The notes below the pieces were generated by a model. That model was not told where the DNA came from. It searched no databases and saw only the letters and a program-made list of their open reading frames with translations. From Corylus avellana (Eukaryota; Streptophyta; Magnoliopsida; Fagales; Betulaceae), in assembly GCF_901000735.1 (NCBI RefSeq), contig NC_081547.1, positions 496,001 through 560,000 of the forward strand: a stretch of DNA of 64,000 nt. The letters are read 5' to 3'. Position numbers and translations under genes: made by a program. Positions 36,347 to 46,675 of this stretch are shown here, piece after piece (the stretch's first letter is position 1; the number at the start of each line of letters is the position of its first letter).

Positions 36347-38763
36347 AAGCAGGTGCGTACACGACCATCAAAGAGAGAGTGACATTCGAGAGAGAAATCA
36401 AGAAGAGCAAATTCATCGCTATCGCTGGCCCCATCTCTGACGAGCCATCCGCCTTCTCCTTCCTCTCCCAGGTTTTCATTCTATCTACCCCTTTTCGCCT
36501 TTTCCTCCTGTAGTTAATAACCGTGCCATATCAACCTTTCGTAAGATGATTCCGCTTTTAAGGTTAGTGTGTTTGTCAGTTTGTGGCTTTGATTTTTCAA
36601 TTTCATGATTCACCCGGGCAGGACTGGGCTTTCGATGTTCAAATTTGGCTTCTTTGAATAAAGCATAAATGATTTAATTTCTTTGTTCATGTATAGGTTC
36701 GAGATCCACGTGCTACTCACAACTGCTGGGCTTATAAGGTACATTGCTTTATATACTTTACTTTGTTAATGAGTCTAATTTGTTTAGCTTCTCAAAAAAA
36801 AAAAAAAAGGCTTAGCTTGACACCTTAAAGTAGTTTAGGAGGTGCAAATTGATAGCGAAGTCTTTTTTTCTTCACATGAGTGTTCCCTCCCTGTTTTTTA
36901 TGAGCTGTTGGTGTTCTTTCTAATGTAAACTGCCTGACTACTTGTGGGCTTTGATGGGGATTTCAGCTCTCAACAGTAGGTGTATTTTTAACAGCCTTAG
37001 AGTGAATTCAAAAAAACTGATGAATAAATTTAAAGTTTGTATGGCCATATTTGGCGGGTTTTGGATCTAACATTATTCTGTTCAGACCCGTTTGCATCGT
37101 GCCTCTTATTTTTCCGGATGCATGCCTTGACTGCCATGCAAAACTGGTTGGATTGCTTAAAGGGATAGATTATGAGAAGCATATAAGTGGGTCATCTTTG
37201 TCAGAGTTTCCTAAAATTTTGTCCAATGTAGTTTTTTTTAACATATCAGGTTGGAGATCAGTACCGGTCTAATGATGATGGTGAACCATCGGGTACAGCT
37301 GGCAAGCCAATGTATTCTGCTATTGTTTCTTCTGGAATAGATAGGGTTATGGTGGTTGTGATCAGGTTCATATTTTCAGAACCTACTTATGAGTGATAAA
37401 TATCAATGATGTTATATGCTTTTACATGCATTTAAATGATATGTTCATTAAAAATAAATAAAATGATGGTTTTTTGTGCCTGACAGTACATCTTGCTTTG
37501 TCGAGTTCATGTATGTGGATTCTCAGCTTTAAAATATCCATGTTATGTGCATGAGCTTAAGTTGTTTAGTGTGTTGTTGCACTTCTCATATAGTTTATTT
37601 CAATTAACTTCCAGGTATTTTGGAGGCATCAAACTTGGCACCGGAGGATTGGTCAGGGCCTATGGAGGAGTTGCATCAGAATGCTTGAGAAATGCCCCAA
37701 CTTGTCTTGTGAAATCTAAGGTATTGTGTTTCTTTCTGGGGTTGCTATGTGGCTTTACTTATGAACCCACTGCTTGCTGATATTAAGAAGGTTCGTGAAG
37801 CCAATTACTGGAAAATATTTAGCTAATTTTGAAGTTCTTAATCACTAGGAAAATAACTTTTTTGGGATATTTAATTGAATTTGATTTGATTGCAGGTTCC
37901 AATGGGCGTGGAAGTTCCATTTGATCTTCTGGGTGTTCTGTACCATCAGGTGATCTGAGATCATGTTTATTAGTTTTTAAGCCTTGGCATGGTTTGATTT
38001 GTGTACATGATAAAATTGATATGATTGCTCTTCATTTCCTTTAGGGACATGCATCTTTATTTGTTGCTTTTGGCTATGTCAATGAAATTGATATACCTTG
38101 AAGAACTGTTAGCAGCACATTTTGCTAATATTTGTGTTACTCTGAGTTCCTTTGTCCATCTCTTTTCTTATTTTACCGTCAGTATTTGAAATGAAATTTT
38201 GCTGGATTACTTTCTTCAATACAGACAACCAATATGATCAAAATTTTCTTTCAAGTTTGTTTAACAAAGAGGAAATAATTGAGTTGGACTTCTTTCAAGA
38301 CTCTAGCGAGTTGTTTCTACTTTAAGTTCTGACTTCAGTCTTTTCTGGTATTGAATTGATGGTGATGAAATTCTGCTGAATCTAGATATGAGTACATTTA
38401 TTCAGATAACCTGTTGATAGGGGCATATGTAAATGCATTGTTGAATTATATCTTTTTTGGGTAAGTACCAGATTTCCTTTCTTATTGACACCTCTAAGAT
38501 ATTTTTGCTTTGTATGGCAATATATTGCATAAATGGAGACCTCATATCTTTAACAAGTTAAACTTAATGTTTGTGTACTCATGTCTTGTGCTTGGTGTTT
38601 ACAGTTACAATCTTTTCAAGTTGAAGACATCAAGCAGGATTATGATACTGGTAAAGATGGCATCAGCATGGTCACTTTCAAAGTTGATTTTGACCAGGCT
38701 GAGAAATTGGAGGAGGCTTTGAAAGCCAATTGTAGCCGAGAGTTAGAGTTTTATAAACACTGA
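36301..38763 (+). CDS. IMPACT / YigZ (UPF0029) family protein
   Basis: Exons 36301-36471, 36697-36738, 37250-37365, 37615-37720, 37896-37949 and 38605-38763 join in phase to give 215 aa, close to bacterial YigZ. The N-terminal UPF0029 domain shows the family signature [14 protein letters not shown] and [19 protein letters not shown]. The C-terminal about 70 residues match the DUF1949-type second domain of YigZ, and no RWD domain is present. The mammalian and yeast relatives (IMPACT, Yih1) restrain the eIF2 kinase activator GCN1; the role of the YigZ-like plant proteins is not established, so the function here is open. The chosen start is followed by an 11-residue Ser run encoded by AGC/AGT repeats (36311-36345). 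Upstream in-frame ATGs exist and could add an organelle-targeting extension. Confidence 0.88.
36311..36345 (+). repeat. AGC microsatellite encoding poly-Ser
   Basis: An imperfect (AGC)n tract just after the start codon of the IMPACT-family gene encodes 11 consecutive serines. It is likely length-variable without disturbing the frame. Confidence 0.85.
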
Positions 38764-39768
38764 GGCAGATTTAGACATATCATATACATGGTTGCAGACA
38801 CTGTAAACAACAATGAACCAATCGAGAAGGCGGTACTTTCATCGGGCAAAAATAAACCCATCATAGGTTTGTACTCTTCCTTTTTTCTGCTTTGTCCAGT
38901 GATGGTCTACGCATGTCACTGGGCAGATAAACCCATCATTGGTTTATGTCTTTTTTCAGGAAATTTATAAAAGGATTAATGCCTGAAATGTGCCTATGAT
39001 CTGATATGTTACGAATTGTATATACGATTTCAGTTAGTAAAGATATCATTACACCCCATTTCTTATGAATTTGTTGAAAATTTGTTTACTTGTGCCTAGC
39101 TGTTCCTTTATGTTGTTCAACACATTGTCATCTTCCTGTACTAAAATTAACAGTATTATTATTTTTCCTCACAAAGATGAAGGGGTTTGACATGCGATGA
39201 GTGTACTGGGATTCAATTAGTATTACTGATGAATCCTTATCTATTCTTTGTATTCAGAATAGATAAGGATTCGATGATTCTTTTTATAGGCTTGATAGAA
39301 TCGTTGGTGTATTCTAATGGTTGTTTAAGCTGTCATCTAATTGATATCATATTTATTGTTGTCGTCGGCATCATCATCATCATCACGTGGACATGTATTG
39401 TGTTGGATGGGAGATTCAGCACAAATTTCACCCAATATATATATATATAATTCATATGAACATAAGAAGAAATCAATCGTATATATATTCATAATCATAT
39501 GGGCAATAACAAGAATAAAACTCAAGTGACTGAAATGATCAAATAATGACTCTAGAACAATGGAAAATAGAACATAAGAATCCCTTATACGACAAACAAA
39601 TTCATACGTATAAACCTACTCACGCCAGTAAAAACACACAGATATAGACCAAGGCTGGATCTCCACACATTCAGAAAACGGTTCAAGTAGTGGTGCTAAG
39701 AACCATCCAACAATTAAGCTAGAAGAAAGATGCAATGGAAATGTGGCATCTAATTAAGGCCTGGTGGT
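38764..39768. other. 3' flank of the IMPACT gene and left edge of the PELPK cluster
   Basis: It contains two direct copies of an AATAAACCCATCAT-like phrase (38851 and 38928) and a short perfect inverted repeat around GAATCCTTATCTATTC (39230-39270). From about 39316 onward the sequence recurs at 43071, marking the left border of the duplicated PELPK block. Confidence 0.6.
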
Positions 39769-40206
39769 TCAATTTGATGGGGGTGGAGAGAGGAAAGGAA
39801 TTGTTGGGATTGTTGTCGGAATGGTGGGGATTGAAGGGATTGTGGTTGGGATGGTGGGCAATGGAGTATTTGGCAGCGGAGGTAGTGTGAATGTCGGAAG
39901 AGTTGGAAGTGTAGGCAACGGGTTGGCAGGCAATGGTGGCAATGTGGGCTTTGGCAGAGTTGGCAGTGTAGGCAATGGGATGCTAGGCAGGGGTGGCAAA
40001 GTTGCTGTAGGCAGTGTTGGCATAGAGGGCAGTGGAGGCAACGTGGCCTTGGGCAGAGATGGGATTGTAGGCAGTGCCAATGCCGGAGGTGGAGCAGCCG
40101 GTGTTGGTGTGTCTAACAGGTGGCGCGCTGCTAAGCTCACATGGGTGCTTGAGAGTGACAATGCTACGACCAAAGACACAAGGAAATGAAAATGAGAAAA
40201 TGCCAT
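39769..40206 (-). CDS. PELPK-like proline-rich secreted protein, copy 1
   Basis: A single-exon gene for a 145-aa secreted, probably cell-wall protein. A signal peptide (about 1-25, ending VSLA-A) is followed by the family tag ARHLLDTP, then a low-complexity domain of LPTLP / LPPLP repeats with few Lys (PKATLPPLP, PKPTLPPLP). It passes into TIPTTIPSIPT and ends IPFLSPPPSN. It resembles Arabidopsis PELPK1/2 (At5g09530/At5g09520), wall-associated proteins with Pro-Glu-Leu-Pro-Lys repeats, but the repeat here lacks Glu, so the name is by analogy. The start at 40206 is chosen because it opens the signal peptide; an in-frame upstream ATG is rejected since it lies 5' of the TATA box at 40297. It is first of a head-to-tail cluster. 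Confidence 0.85.
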   Translation of the reverse strand: MAFSHFHFLVSLVVALSLSSTHVSLAARHLLDTPTPAAPPPALALPTIPSLPKATLPPLPSMPTLPTATLPPLPSIPLPTLPTLPKPTLPPLPANPLPTLPTLPTFTLPPLPNTPLPTIPTTIPSIPTIPTTIPTIPFLSPPPSN

Positions 40207-40296
40207 GGTTGGAGAGCAGCAGAAGGCTGGAGAAGCTGTTTCACTTTTAGTATTGGATGGATGTTTTTGATTGAAGAAACCATATATCCAATGGGT

Positions 40297-40304
40297 ATTT
40301 ATAG
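40297..40304 (-). promoter_or_regulatory. TATA box, PELPK-like copy 1
   Basis: On the minus strand this reads CCCTCTATAAATACCCA, 91 bases before the start codon. The same TATAAATA box sits at 44045-44052, 46755-46762 and 49305-49312 (87, 80 and 98 bases before the other three starts). The cluster members therefore keep a common core promoter. Confidence 0.75.
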
Positions 40305-40883
40305 AGGGAAAAACTGTTGAAGAATTCTGAGAACTCCAAAGCAATATGTGTGTTTGATGAGATGTGGTTGGAGGGAGTGCCAAGAAACATGGGTTAGTTC
40401 ACCTCCCAAGCTAGAATAATATTGTTCGTTCAAAAATATTGGCCAACCTCAAAGGATGGCTTGACTAATAGAACCCTATAGGAAAGCCAACCCACCAGTT
40501 GAATACAACATGCTAAAACACCACCTTAGATTAAAAGCTTGCATTAATAATATTTATATTTATTAATGTTATATCAGCAGCAGATCACTTTTTTCACTAC
40601 TAATTGATATGAAACTAATTGACCATATATATATATATATATGCAATTACTCACTTTTTAGCTCTTTTTTTGGTTTAACTTTATTATATGTTACGACATT
40701 TATATTTTTGAGTTGGGTAATAAAAACAATCCTATAATTTCAAGATTAGACCATAAATAACGAGATTATTGAATATTTTCAGGACTAGAATGACAAGCAC
40801 ACAATAAAATAGAACGAGCACATTTCATGAAATGTGCTTACAAGAAAAAGCACTGCTATGTATAATGTATGAATGAAAATGGC

Positions 40884-40914
40884 GCTTTTATTGTATTGTA
40901 TTGTATTGTATTTA
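40884..40914. repeat. (TTGTA)n microsatellite
   Basis: About four TTGTA units in duplication unit 1. The counterpart at 44874-44908 has about two to three more, so the array length has diverged since the block duplicated. Confidence 0.85.
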
Positions 40915-41157
40915 TTTTTGCTAGGAGAGTTGCATAGGGAAATTAAATTTCAAAATCTATAGCATAAACAAGGATCTAAGGACTCCTTATAAGACTCTGT
41001 CACATCCAAGAGTCATTTTATTTATTGCAGAAGTAAAGGCAGAACGACAACATCCAAATTGGTCCTCTAGCTCGACGGCGGTGGGGGGAGGTATACAAGC
41101 TACTAACCCAGCTTTAGATTTGACAATACATAGTAGAGTATAATGCCTCGATCACAC

Positions 41158-41703
41158 TTAAGGCAATATTGGCAATGTCGGATTAGAATGGGCATGATTT
41201 CTTCGCTGTATCGGCAAAGGTACCCAATGTGACTTTGTTATAGTAGGTTGAGACGGCATTTTTGGCGATGGATGAAACAATGGGTTTGTCGGTTTGGCGT
41301 GCTGAGCGCGTAACGTGGGCAAATCATATGGGATCACAGACAGAGCCAAATCTGCGGTAAGTTCGGCTTGATGTAACGGCAATGTGGAGGGTAATGTGGT
41401 TTCAGGCAGTTTTGGCTGAGAGGGTGTTTGGGTGTTCGACAAGATTGGAAATGAAGAGTTTGTTTGAGTAGGTTGATTCGACACATCTGGCAAAGGATGA
41501 GACTGTGAGAATGTTGTTTTGGGTTGGATTAGAAATGGGTGCATAGCTGCAGGCAACATGGGCTGATCATAGGGGATCGCATATGCGGCTGGACCTGCTG
41601 GTGTGTCGAAAAGGTGGCGAGCTGCTAGGCTCACATCGGTGCTTGAGAGTGACAATGCTAAAATCAAAGTCGCAACCAAGATATGGTTACAGAAGAAAGC
41701 CAT
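41158..41703 (-). CDS. Divergent secreted paralog in the PELPK cluster
   Basis: A single-exon frame for a 181-aa protein. The first about 35 residues (signal peptide, then SLAARHLFDTPAGP) clearly match the PELPK-like neighbours, but the mature part does not. Instead of LPPLP repeats it has Pro/Thr/Ser/Gln-rich sequence with two IPYD(Q/L)P(M/T)L motifs and a basic His/Arg-rich end (PIQRRNHAHS) before PTLPILP. It has a TATA-like TTTTATA element near 41777 on the same strand. I know no named family for the mature region. The most likely origin is a signal peptide shared by duplication with a new or fast-evolved body. Expression is not shown by the sequence, so the gene is probable rather than certain. 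Confidence 0.65.
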   Translation of the reverse strand: MAFFCNHILVATLILALSLSSTDVSLAARHLFDTPAGPAAYAIPYDQPMLPAAMHPFLIQPKTTFSQSHPLPDVSNQPTQTNSSFPILSNTQTPSQPKLPETTLPSTLPLHQAELTADLALSVIPYDLPTLRAQHAKPTNPLFHPSPKMPSQPTITKSHWVPLPIQRRNHAHSNPTLPILP

Positions 41704-43499
41704 GATGATTGGGAAGAGAGCTTGTAGCTAGTATGCGTTTGTGTGTGTTTTGAAGAAGAACAAGTATCCATTGGGTTTTTATAGAAAATATATATGTTGA
41801 AGAATCCAAAGGTTTAGAAATTTGATGAGTTGTAGCTGCGTCAAGTTTTGAGAAGTATTGGCTGCAAGCTTAATCTCGCTTCATTCATTGGTTGCAATTT
41901 CAAACATAAACAAACCTCAACCACTGCCTTCACAACACTTATTAAGATGTCGTGGACCAACAAATTAAACATCATAATTGGGTTTTATATGTACTTCATC
42001 CATATGGCTCGTCTGACCATTTAACCACTAGCATGACAAATATTGCTGAATATGCTTTTATTTATTATTTATTTATTTGTTTGCATAATATTTATTTTTT
42101 AATCATTTGATTCCTCAAATTTATTTTTATACGGAATATTACATATTGATCGACCCTTGCACTTATTGATCGTATAGTTTGTGATTGTATTAAATTATAT
42201 ATACAACTTGGCCCCTTTTTCTTAGTGGCTTATTTTTATTAAAATACCTGTTGTTTTTAGTATTGCAGGACAATTTGTAATTGCCACATCAGTATTGTGG
42301 AACAATTGTGAAGTAAAAATATAATTTATAATATTACTTTGTTTTTTGGCCGATAAATAGATATCAATTTTTTAGTAAAAGCGGTGTGAGGACTGAGGAT
42401 GGTAACATGCCTTAGTCTCGGCTTTAGGAAAAGTTGGATATGGACTATGTGTTCATTGGTCATATTATAGTTATGTTCCAAAATATGCTTAATTTTATTA
42501 TGAGTGACACGTGTCCTAGTTTCACCGGATCTAATGTAGCACATTAACGGAATCAGTCAATTTTTTTAAAAAAGAATTTAATAGTAGGAATTAATATGTT
42601 ATTTTTGCGTACCATATGGAGCTCTCAAAACATTTTAAAACTAAAAAAAACTTATTGCAAATCAGTAAAATCATAGAGATTAATTTAGCATGCATTTTTC
42701 CTTACAATTTTTTATTTGCGCTTGCTGACTCGGCCAAATATGCAATATTTGATACACTTTTGGAGGGCCTACATTTTCACTCCATCGAGTTGAACCCTGT
42801 AAGGGCAGATTTAAAACCAGCCATGTAAATTAAGGTCATTTTTGTTTCATAAGCAAGGGCTGTCCACAATTATAACCCTTTTCTTTTAATTCACTTGGGG
42901 AATTCATAAAAGAGAGAGAGAAAAAAAAAAAAAAATTAAATTGTCGATCCATTGCTTTTAAGGTAAATTATGACACAAAATTGGGAAACCACATCTTGGT
43001 TGTTTTACGTACGTAGATACAATTATCACATATTACCAATTGTCCAAAAAAACTACTCATTGTATATTATAATGGTTGTTGTGAGGCTTTCATCTAATTG
43101 ATATCAACATTATTGTCGTCATCATCATCACATGGACCTGTATTGTGTCGGATGTATATATATATATATAAAATAATTTATACAAACATAAGAAGAAATC
43201 AATCGTATATATATTCATAATCATATGGGCAATAACAAGAACAACACTCCAAGTAACACTGATCGAAATAATGATTCTGGAACAAGGGAAAATAGAACAT
43301 AAGAATCCCTTATATGACAAACAAATTCATACGTATAAAACCTTCTGATCACGCCTGTAAAAAACACACAGATATAGAACCTAGGCAGAATCTCCAGACA
43401 TTCAGAAAACGGTTGAAGTAGTGGAGCAAAGAACCATCCAATTACAATTAAGCTAGAAGAAAGATGCAATGGAAATGTGGCATCTCAAGGCCTGGTGGT
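41704..43499. other. Intergenic between PELPK blocks
   Basis: Promoter of the divergent paralog, AT-rich spacer with no convincing frame, then from about 43069 the start of duplication unit 2 with a (TA)n run near 43156. Confidence 0.6.
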
Positions 43500-43958
43500 T
43501 TAATTTGAAGGGGGTGGGGAGAGGAAAGGAATTGTTGGGATTATTGCTGGAATGGTGGGGATTGAAGGGATTGTGGTTGGGATGGTGGGCATTGGAATAT
43601 TTGGCAGCGGAGGTAGTGTGAATGTCGGAAGAGTTGGTTGAGTTGGTAGTGTAGGCAATGGGTTGGCAGGCAATGGTGGCAATGTGAGCTTTGGCAGAGT
43701 TGGTTGAGTCGGCAGTGTAGGCAATGGCATGCTAGGCAGGGGTGGCAAAGTAGCGGTAGGCAGTGTTGGCACAGACGGCAGTGGAGGCAACGTGACCTTG
43801 GGCAAAGATGGGATTGTAGGCAGTGCCAATGCCGGAGGTGGAGCAGCCGGTGCCGGTGTGTCTAACAGGTGGCGCGCTGCTAAGCTCACATGGGTGCTTG
43901 AGAGTAACAATGCTACGACCAAAGACACAAGGAAATAGAAATGATCAGAAAATGCCAT
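43500..43958 (-). CDS. PELPK-like proline-rich secreted protein, copy 2
   Basis: A 152-aa sister of copy 1, created by the block duplication. It has the same signal peptide type (VSLVVALLLSSTHVSLA), the tag ARHLLDTP, then LPTLPPLP repeats with QPTLPKLTLPPLP and QPTLPTFTLPPLP modules, a TIPTTIPSIPT stretch and the end IPFLSPPPSN. It is longer than copy 1 by a few TQP/LPT residues, showing repeat-number drift within the domain. The start at 43958 opens the signal peptide, and the TATA box lies 87 bases upstream. It probably acts in the cell wall; hydroxylation of the prolines is likely but not visible. Confidence 0.85.
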   Translation of the reverse strand: MAFSDHFYFLVSLVVALLLSSTHVSLAARHLLDTPAPAAPPPALALPTIPSLPKVTLPPLPSVPTLPTATLPPLPSMPLPTLPTQPTLPKLTLPPLPANPLPTLPTQPTLPTFTLPPLPNIPMPTIPTTIPSIPTIPAIIPTIPFLSPPPSN

Positions 43959-45158
43959 GGTTGGAGAGCAGCAGAAGGTTTGAAAAGCTGTTTCACTTTT
44001 AGTGTTGGAAAGATGTTTTTGATTGAAGAAACCACTCCAATGGGTATTTATAGAGGAAAAAATATTGAAGAATTCTGAGGACTCCAGAACCAGTACGTGT
44101 GTTTGATGAGATGTGGTTGGAGGGGGTGCCTAGAAACTTGGGGTTGGGTTAGTTCACCTTCCAAGCTTAGAATAATTGTTTGTTCAAACTATTGGCCAAC
44201 CTCGAAGGATGGCTTGACTAATAGAACCCTATTGGAAAGCCAACCTACCAGTTTTTGAGCTATGACTCATCACTCTTTTTTTTCTTTTTTTCTTTTTTTT
44301 TTAAAAAAATTTTTATTCATTTTTTTTTAAAAAAAAAAAGAGAGAGGAGGAGATTACAAAGGTGGATCCTTCCAACTCCAAATTAAAAAATGAAAGAAAT
44401 AGGAAAAATCTTTGAGAATGCTTCATGGAAATTTGGAGGGATCGAATGACTAATTTTGCTTGGTTATGTGTTTAAACATTTGCGTTTCGGTGTTTTTTGA
44501 AAGTCATCCAACAAAGGAAATGGAAGAATAATGAGAAAGCTTCTACATTCTGCCATGCCAGTAGTCCTGCACGTACAAGCTTCTACACTGCAATGATAAT
44601 TTACTTTTTCACCATATTTGAAATGAGTCCTTATATTTTGGTTTAAGTACTTTATATGTTGCGACATTTATATTCTTGAGTTGTGTAGTAAAAAAATCCT
44701 ATAATTTCAAGATTAGACCATAAATAACGAGATTATTGAATATTTTCAGGACTAGAATGACAAGCACACAATAAAATAGAACTAGCATATTTCACAAGAC
44801 TGAAGAGTTGGTTTGATATTAAGATATGCTTACAAGAAAAAGGACAGATATGTATGCATGCAAATAGCGCTTGTATTGTATTGTATTGTATTGTATTGTA
44901 TTGTATTTATTTTTGCTGGGAGAGTTACATAGGGAAATTAAATTTCAAAATCTATAGCATAAATAAGGATCCAAGGACTCCTTATAAGACTCCATCACGT
45001 CCAAGAGTCATTTTATTTATTGCAGAAGTAAAGGCAGAACAACAGCATCTAAATTGATCATCCTTCAGCTCGATAGCGGCAGAGGGAGGTAAAATATAAG
45101 CTACTAACCCAGCTTTAGATTCGACAATGCATAGTAGAGTATAATGCCTCGATCACAC
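43959..45158. other. Intergenic within duplication unit 2
   Basis: Promoter of PELPK copy 2, a T/A-rich insertion (44276-44350), a fragment with no counterpart in unit 1 (about 44350-44640), then sequence shared with 40680-41157 including the expanded TTGTA array. No gene seen. Confidence 0.55.
44874..44908. repeat. (TTGTA)n microsatellite, expanded copy
   Basis: Six or more TTGTA units; orthologous position within the block to 40884-40914. Confidence 0.85.
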
Positions 45159-45542
45159 TTAAGGCAATATTGGCAATGTCGGATTAGAATGGGCATGATT
45201 TCTTCGCTGTATCGGCAAAGGTACCCAATGTGACTTTGTTATAGTAGGTTGAGACGGCATTTTTGGCGATGGATGAAACGATGGGTTTGTCGGTTTGGCG
45301 TGCTGAGCGCGTAGCGTGGGCAAATCATATGGGATCACAGACAGAGCCAAATCTGCAGTAAGTTCGGCTTGATGTAACCGCAATGTGGAGGGTAATGTGG
45401 TTTGAGGCAGTTTTGGCTGAGAGGGTGTTTGGGTGTTCGACAAGATTGGAAATGAAGACTTTGTTTGAGTAGGTTGATTCGACCCTTCTTGCAAAGGATG
45501 AGACTCTGAGAATGTTGTTTTGGGTTGGATTAGAAATGGGTG
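45159..45542 (-). pseudogene. 5'-truncated copy of the divergent paralog
   Basis: 384 bases align without indels to 41158-41541, the last 128 codons including the stop of the divergent paralog. The homology ends abruptly at 45542, and the first 54 codons with the signal peptide are missing. An unrelated in-frame ATG at 45593 keeps a frame open but gives no secretion signal or family N-terminus. The truncation point is the right border of the block duplication. The lack of frameshifts suggests the duplication is recent. Confidence 0.75.
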
Positions 45543-45593
45543 AGATAGTTGGGCGTCGTGCTCCAAATTGTTCGAGGCAAATAGACTCTGCAC

Positions 45594-46180
45594 TTGCCCT
45601 CTATGTGAGAATTATCCAAATTGCATGCACTTCCTTAATTCTTTGTATATAATTATTATTGTTATGTGGACCGACTTTTAATTTTTGAAATATTTTCGGA
45701 TAGGTCACGCTTTAGCATAGACTATAAGTTATGAAGTTTTAACCTTTCTTCATATATTTTTTTTTCCCTTTTTCATTTAACAATAATAGATTGGACCGAT
45801 AAATTTCTTCAACCCAATCTAAAAAAAAACTTTGTCCATCAATTTGAGGAGAAGCTCATGGGTAACATAAATAAGAAATCATAATTCAATAATCATAAGA
45901 ACGATTACAATAACAATAACACTCACAAATGACTCAGATCAAATACAAAAGAATGACTCTACAATGATAGAAATAAATCATCGGAATCTCTTACACAAAA
46001 GAAAATTCAAATGGCCCCGCTCAAGTGTGTAAAAAAACACAAATATATATAGAACCAAGACAGGTTCCAACGTATTCGAACACAAATTTAAACAATACAA
46101 GTACTGTCGCAAAGAATCGTCCAAATAAAGCTAAAGGACAGAAGAATGGAAATGCATGTCGCATCTCAAGGATTAGTTCT
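45594..46180. other. Intergenic, no gene seen
   Basis: AT-rich spacer. From about 45880 it resembles, loosely, the 3' flanks of the other PELPK-like genes (ACTCACAAATGACTCAGATC and AAACACAAATATATATAGAACC phrases), consistent with an older duplication of gene plus flank. Confidence 0.5.
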
Positions 46181-46675
46181 TCAATTTGATGGGGGTGGGG
46201 CGAGGAAAGGAATTGTTGGGATTGTCGACGGAATGGTGGGGATTGAAGGGATTGTGGTCGGGATGGTCGGAAATGGAGTAGACGGCAGCGGAGGTAGTGT
46301 CACCTTGGGAAAAGTGGGCATGGTTGGCAATGTTGGGAGTTGGGTGCTTGGCAACGGCGGCAATGTGGATGCCGGAAGAGTTGGCAGCGTAGGCAATGGA
46401 GGCAACGTGGGCTTTGGCAAAGAAGGTTGAGTCGGCAATGTTGGCAACGGTATGCTTGGCAATGGTGGCAATGTGGCTTTAGGTAGTGTTGGCACTGATG
46501 GCAGAGGAGGCAACGTGGGGTTGGGCAGAGATGGGATTGTAGGCAGCGTCAGCGCCGGAGGTGGAGCAGCTGGTGTGTCCAAGAGGTGGCGAGCTGCCAG
46601 GCTCATATCGGTGCTTGAGAGTAACAATATTGCTATGAACATAGAAAGAGGGAAACAATACTTGGAAAAGGCCAT
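46181..46675 (-). CDS. PELPK-like proline-rich secreted protein, copy 3
   Basis: A 164-aa member: signal peptide (LSMFIAILLLSSTDMSLA), tag ARHLLDTPAAPPPALTL, then LPxLP repeats with modules PTLPPLPSVPTLPKATL and TQLPTLPTMPTFPKVTL, a TIPTTIPSIPT segment and the end IPFLAPPPSN. It is more diverged from copies 1 and 2 than they are from each other, so it comes from an earlier duplication. The start at 46675 opens the signal peptide; the upstream in-frame ATG at 46771 is rejected because it lies 5' of the TATA box at 46755. Single exon. Confidence 0.85.
   Translation of the reverse strand: MAFSKYCFPLSMFIAILLLSSTDMSLAARHLLDTPAAPPPALTLPTIPSLPNPTLPPLPSVPTLPKATLPPLPSIPLPTLPTQPSLPKPTLPPLPTLPTLPASTLPPLPSTQLPTLPTMPTFPKVTLPPLPSTPFPTIPTTIPSIPTIPSTIPTIPFLAPPPSN

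Larger units (their letters stand above)
39314..41541 (-). repeat. PELPK block duplication, unit 1
   Basis: The segment beginning 'AATGGTTGTT...CATCTAATTGATATCA' and running through one PELPK-like gene, a TTGTA microsatellite and most of the divergent paralog recurs at about 43069-45542. Offsets grow from about 3.75 kb on the left to 4.0 kb on the right because of insertions. The two units share order and strand, so this is a tandem block duplication. Confidence 0.8.
43069..45542 (-). repeat. PELPK block duplication, unit 2
   Basis: Partner of 39314-41541. It has an additional poly-T/poly-A-rich insertion around 44276-44350 not present in unit 1. The right border falls inside the divergent paralog, so that its 5' end was not copied. 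Confidence 0.8.

Noticed and set aside
39764..40189. Plus-strand Gly/Val-rich frames opposite each PELPK-like gene (also at 43729, 46146, 46452, 48693, 48987)
   Set aside because: They are antisense shadows: the Pro/Leu/Thr repeat on the minus strand reads as Gly/Val/Ser on the plus strand, and none starts with a signal peptide or recognisable domain.
40206..40384. Longer N-terminus for PELPK copy 1 starting at 40383
   Set aside because: It would begin upstream of the TATA box and bury the signal peptide 59 residues inside the protein.
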